From Cyanoderma ruficeps (Eukaryota > Chordata > Aves > Passeriformes > Timaliidae), in the NCBI GenBank assembly GCA_008694505.1, contig VZDJ01004378.1, forward strand, positions 18,184,269-18,248,268: a stretch of 64,000 nucleotides of DNA, given 5' to 3'. Below are positions 58,701-64,000 of the stretch, piece after piece. Positions within the stretch are counted from its first letter, which is position 1. Every line of letters starts with the position of its first letter. The notes under the pieces were generated by a model. It was not told the origin of the DNA. It ran no database searches and saw nothing but the letters and a program-made list of their open reading frames with translations. Made by a program: the position numbers and the translations under genes.

Positions 58701-61700
58701 TGAGACCACCACTCCCTGAGCTTGGCCATCTAGCCATTTTTTTGCCCAGTGAAGAGTGCATTCATCCAAGCCATGAGCAGTCAGCTGGTCCAGCTGAATG
58801 CTGTGGGGAATGCAGTCAGAGACTTTACTGATGTCCATGTAGAAAATATCCACAGCCTTTTCCTTATCCACTGTGTAGGCCACCTGGTCAAAGGAGATCA
58901 AGTTAGTGCTGCCCTTCAGTGATTTTCAAGCTATAGTTTCCCCAAGGCATTATTAATTTCCAGAGTTCTTGAGAATTTCTCTGCAGCCATTCTGGCTACT
59001 TAAAGTTCTGAAAGGCAGAGTACATGAACATCTAGGGTATTAATGTTTCTAATAACTGAATAATTGCTGAACTGAGTTACTTTAATACCTCATGAGCCTT
59101 CAGCTCATCCAGTTCTTTATTACCTGAGCAGTGAATGGGCTTTGCCACAGCTTTTCTGTTTCTTCTAGTTCTGTGCATTGAAGATACACAAAACCTTACT
59201 GGAATAAGCCTGAGGAATTGCAGATGTGTTCTAGCAAGGTGTGTTCACTTGCTCCCTCTTTGTCTTCTCAGAATATTTCTCCTGTTTTTATTCATAGTCC
59301 CTGTGACAGCATTTCCTCAGCTCTTGCTTACTGTCTGTCTCAAGCAAACTTTTCATTTCTTTGTCTTGTTTCTCAGTTTGTTTTTCTCATTTTTTTCAAT
59401 TTTATCTCTCGAACCTTCTGGTAATATTTTTCAGCTTTTTCCACTGTGTTTCTTGGTACTCTGAGACAGGATCTTTCAGCTTCTTCAGCATTGTATCTCC
59501 AATTTTTTCAGAAGTAATCACATCTTTCATCAGCTTAAGATAGTGTTCTGGTTTTCCAAGCTACCTTAGCTTTCGTCATCACCCTGCAATTTGTGAAATG
59601 CAAAATACATGGAGAAAAAGTAGGTACACTTCTCTGTCTGCAATTCTTCTGTTGAGTACCGAAAACAGTTATTTCATTTGGCCATGACAAGAGTTCTCTG
59701 TTTACTCCAGAGTAGCATTCCAAGTAAAACATGGACACTAAGAGAAAAATATTAGTAAAAGTGTACAAAATGGTGTTATTTAAAACACATTTTTTAATCA
59801 GACTTTAGCATAAAGTGGTCTCTTTTGAACTAAGATTGCAAGTTGTAGTGGATTTGTGGATAGAACAAACTGATCTTTGTTCTATTTTGGTCATTTAAAT
59901 TTGAGGTGATATTCAAACTGTTTGACAAAGTCTTAAAGAATGAGAAACTACTAAATTTGGGAAGATAATCTGCTAAACCCCAGGGGCCACAGAGATTGTG
60001 ATGTCTCAATCCTTAGACATATTCAAAAGCTGTCTGGATGTGGTCTTAGGCAACCAGCTCTTGATGGCCCTCCTTGAGCAGGGGAGTTGGGCAAGAAAGC
60101 TTCTGGAGGTTCCTTCCAGTCCCAGCCATTGTGTGAGTCTGTTAGAGGACTGCCCTAATGCCATGTTAAACGTACTTCAAGAATTTAGCTTTATGTTTTT
60201 TGTCATCCTGTTTCTGAATTGGCTGTGGGGTTACAGGGAGATCTCTTTGTCTCAGCTCTTGTTGCCTTTTCAGACTTCTACGATGTCTGTAAACAGGATT
60301 TCTCAGTAGTGGTTACAGTAGTTGCTGATTAAAAACTCCCTACATCTGGCACAAATTTGGTCACATAATCCATTATTCCAAGGAATCTCAGTATTTCCTC
60401 TCTTGACTAGACATGATGATAATGCTGCTCTTGTACTCTACCTGCACATCTCAGTTCACTAACAGTTCTCTGTAATTCCACTACAATACTTTCAATGTGC
60501 GTGCTTTATGCTTTTCTTTTTTTGTGTGTGTGTTTTCTAATCTTTTCCTAATCCTTCCAAAGCTGTTGAACACCTCTTGCTGCTCTCTCTTCCTATTTTT
60601 TCCTATAGGAAATGTTACTCTGTAAAACTTGGTACCCTGTCTGTGCCATCATAAGATGAATGCATAACCTTTTCAAATGGCATCTGCCTGAATTATGCAT
60701 ATTCATCTAACACAGGAATACTTGATATCAATGGCCTCTCAAAATACTTCCTTTTGTAGGCAGTAAAAAATGTTCCAGTATTCCACAGGTTCTTCTTGTG
60801 CAAAAGCAAGGGAAGACAGCTGCTTTATGTTTTCTTATTTGTTATATCTTGCAGTTGTCTTACTCTGCTCTAACTTGGAGAACAGTGATGCTGTAGCAGG
60901 GTTCAGTTGCAAGCTCACTGTTACTCCATAGTGGTTCATTGCTGGTGTGTTGGGATTATTGGTCTCAGCAGTCAGCAGTGAGCTGTGTACATTGCGTTTA
61001 TTTAGATCTTTGGATAATGTTAGTAAAGATTGATACAGAATGTAAGCTCTGGTGGAAGTCACATTAGACACTGAAAAAATGCAAATGAATTATTAAAGTG
61101 AGAGGAAAATCTTGTTATCCCCCAACGAAGTAGGAAGCTGCTTACCAGCCACTTCGACAGGGAAGATGTTTTTTATGTTTATCTAATAAACAGATATTTG
61201 CATATCTAAGGAAGTGAACGAGCACTATTAAGACAAATGGACAGACTGTGTCTCAAAAACTGAGGGAACAGAAGGAGTCAAGATGAAAGATGTAAGTCTG
61301 TTTAGATCCCAGTAACATTTCAAAGCCTGTTGTGATTTAATAACCGACGAAGGAATATGAAGAATATGAAGGTCTCAGGGGGAATAGAGGAGTGCACCTG
61401 AAAATACTCAGCGAGTTCATATATTGCAGATGAATTCTCAGACCAGAACTTATGAATATTTTTTCGATGATTGAGAAAATGTGAAACATAAAGTGTGCGA
61501 AAGGATCTGAGCTGTGATTATCTCCTTGTCAGTGCCAGTTTAATATGGATGTAGGTATGGATCAGTGTAACTACATTAAACATAGATTTTGTCTGCTTGG
61601 TGGTAACTTCAGTAAGCATTCAGCAGTGTTGTCAGTTTTGAAAGTTATTGATAAAATGTGTGACTGATTTTTTACCTGAATTTGTCTTAAATGTGATTTA

Positions 61701-64000
61701 AGAGAACTAACAAGGCATACTTAAAATTAAAGTATAGCAATACCATACCCTAGGGCATTTGAGTATCATAAAAGTACAAAGGAAACACTAACAGGAGTAA
61801 GTGTTGCTGTCATCATCCCCCTTGGCAGTATAGTCACTCCGTTGGTGGAATGGAGAGCTGTAATCCATCACCTTTTCAGAATTTCTTCCCCCACTCTGAT
61901 GAGGACTGTTGTTTGTCTAGACTGTCACTGTGTGTGCAGCTCCACATGTTCTCTGAGCTCTGGATGATTTTCTATCTTGCGTTTATTTTCTGGTGGGGTA
62001 TTGGATTATCAATCTTACTGCCTGTGTCAGAGATCTGACTGATCTCTGTAAACTTTTTTCTGGACTAGATGGCTCCTGTTGTTTGCCAGGCTCTGCTTTT
62101 CCCTTTTTTCTTTGAGGAAGTCAGGAGTCTGTTCCTGAAATACTTGGCCCAGGTCTGTCCCAGTCTCTTCTGTTGTCAGCCCTGGTTAGCTCCTTGCCAA
62201 ACTTAAGTGGTACAGTTCATTTGGTATCAGTCACCAGCCTCTCTTTAGTATGTTGCTTTTCTTTTGTAACTTCGGATAACAAATATTTATTTCTAGGGTA
62301 TTTTATTTTCACAGTTTGCAGTATTCTGTTTTTGTGACAAATTTTTGTGTTTGGGTTCTAGTCTCTGAGTTAATTGAAACTATTAAACACTTGAAGCATG
62401 TCTGGAACCACAACTGTCAGAAATAAGGCTACTTTCTAATTACTGTCTTTCTTGTCACTAGTATCACTTGCTTCCAGGTGCAGAACAAAGCACCGTTTTC
62501 ATTTCTTCCTATTGTTTTTCATACTCAGAGGGATTTTCAGCCCTATGAAGATTTCAATTATTCTCCTTTTCCATCTTGCTAATTTCTTTGATTTCTTTTA
62601 ATTACTTCCCCCCTCCCCCTCAGATAACCATGTGGGGTTAAGTCTGAGCCCAGATGTTTAGAAAAAGACCCTCTTTATTTGGAGATGTGTTACTGCCTGC
62701 GTCTGCATAACAGAGTGGAGCCCACCACTCAGGCCTCCTGCGGCAGGAAAGTGAAGCTTCTTGGTGGTTCACACCTTGGAGCTGTGTTTTACTGTGGGAA
62801 ATACAGGGTAACTGTGAAAAGGCATGATTTTTTCTGTCACAGTCTTGCATGCCTCCTTTCTAATTGTGATTTTTTTCACCTGTCATGAGTAGCTGTACAG
62901 CACATGGTTGGCAGGCTGTGCCCATGCTGATAAGTAACAGAGTTAAGTAGTAAATTCACTTAGTTAAATCTCTCTAGGAAATCTAAATGCATTGAGGAGT
63001 TCACGTTGGACTTCATATTCTGATCCATCAGGGTGTAATTTGAGCCTCTTGAGAATATGGATTCTGTGACAAGACTTAGTTTACGTGGTTGCGTCCTTAG
63101 GTATGAGTGGGAAGGAGAGAGTTTGAACTTGCATGAGGACAAAGTGAGTTATTTGTGTTTCTTTAGAATTCAAGATGATGGGTTTTTATTGTGATATGCC
63201 ATAGAAAGATACTAATTCTTTTATTAAAATAATTTAATAAAGTGATGAATGGATTGTTATTTTTAGTGTTATGATAGTAAAGTTCTATATTGATCTACTA
63301 TATTGAAAGGATTTGCGTAAGAATGTAAGATAAACTCTATTCTGGGACTTAAACTCTATTCTGGGACTCTAGGATGCACAGCAGGATCTAAAAACTGTAT
63401 CTCAGGAGCTATCCAGTACAGTCCATTCACATTTCTTCATCTTACTCTGGAACAGAAGATAAATAGATGCAGTCCCCACAAAAACATTGTCTTCAGCTGT
63501 AGTGAATATGATTAGGTACATTGTCATTTCATCTCCAAGTGAAATATAAGATACTGCTAATGCTAAATAACTGCCTGTCTTCCCAAAATTCTCATTTCTA
63601 CTTTGCCTGTTAAACTGTGCCCAGCACCTATGAATGTGATCTCACTTTAAAGCAAATATGAAGGAGGTAAGTCTTAGTATGTAGAGTGTTGTACTTATGC
63701 AGACATCCATCTCTTTATTACTGTGATGCAAATCAGTTTAACGGTGCCAGAGGGGAAAAAAAAAATCTCATTACTACTCTTAAATAGAATGGAGTTCTGG
63801 AGATTCCTGTGTACCTGCACCTTGATTTTGCAGCAAGGAGAAGGAATATGGCAGTGGCACTTGATCATTTTCTTTGCAGCAGCATTCATACTGATAGTGC
63901 TCAGTAATCAGTGTCATGTTGTTTTCAACCATAGAATCCTCATGCTCTATTAACTCTGGTGGTAGGAAAATGGCTGTTGGCAATTTTCCATCATGTCAGT

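Overview
The window looks like a piece of a bird nuclear genome. It contains CR1 LINE copies whose 3' ends carry the avian-type repeated ATTCTATG-like tail. It also contains a solo LTR that I recognise from memory as an avian endogenous-retrovirus type, probably Neoaves rather than galliform. The composition is AT-rich with no CpG island, and one exon codes for an amniote-like peptide. Two N stretches, each beside a homopolymer, mark it as draft assembly.

The only host coding sequence I can support is one 127-nt exon at 28640-28766 (+). Its 42 codons plus 1 nt match the ectopeptidase TRHDE (thyrotropin-releasing-hormone degrading ectoenzyme, M1 metallopeptidase family). The stretch lies just before the exopeptidase motif (AMENWG) and the HEXXH zinc motif, which must be on later exons outside this window. 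The rest of the window is therefore best read as two large TRHDE introns: at least 28.6 kb upstream of the exon and at least 35.2 kb downstream. I searched by eye for the neighbouring TRHDE exons and did not find them. No second gene, tRNA, other ncRNA gene or CRISPR array was found. The many short open frames, none over about 150 codons, fit chance or lie inside repeats.

Layout: 1-5314 intron without recognisable repeats; 5315-5990 CR1 (+); 5991-28604 intron with microsatellites, a small inverted-repeat cluster and three weak MIR-like remnants; 28605-28772 the TRHDE exon with its splice signals; 29.5-33.5 kb an area with a degraded CR1 end and two pairs of short dispersed repeats; 40196-40779 an intact-looking solo LTR (+); 42.0 and 55.2 kb short tandem duplications; 57721-58923 a CR1 (-) with a dead reverse transcriptase; 59974-60142 a CR1 3' end (+); 60143-64000 intron with one perfect 19-bp tandem duplication.

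I see no novel gene system. The points most worth checking are the pair of inverted sequences with A-rich tails at 32.0/33.4 kb, the donor-like sequence directly at and just upstream of the exon's acceptor, and the N-glycosylation sequon in the TRHDE exon.
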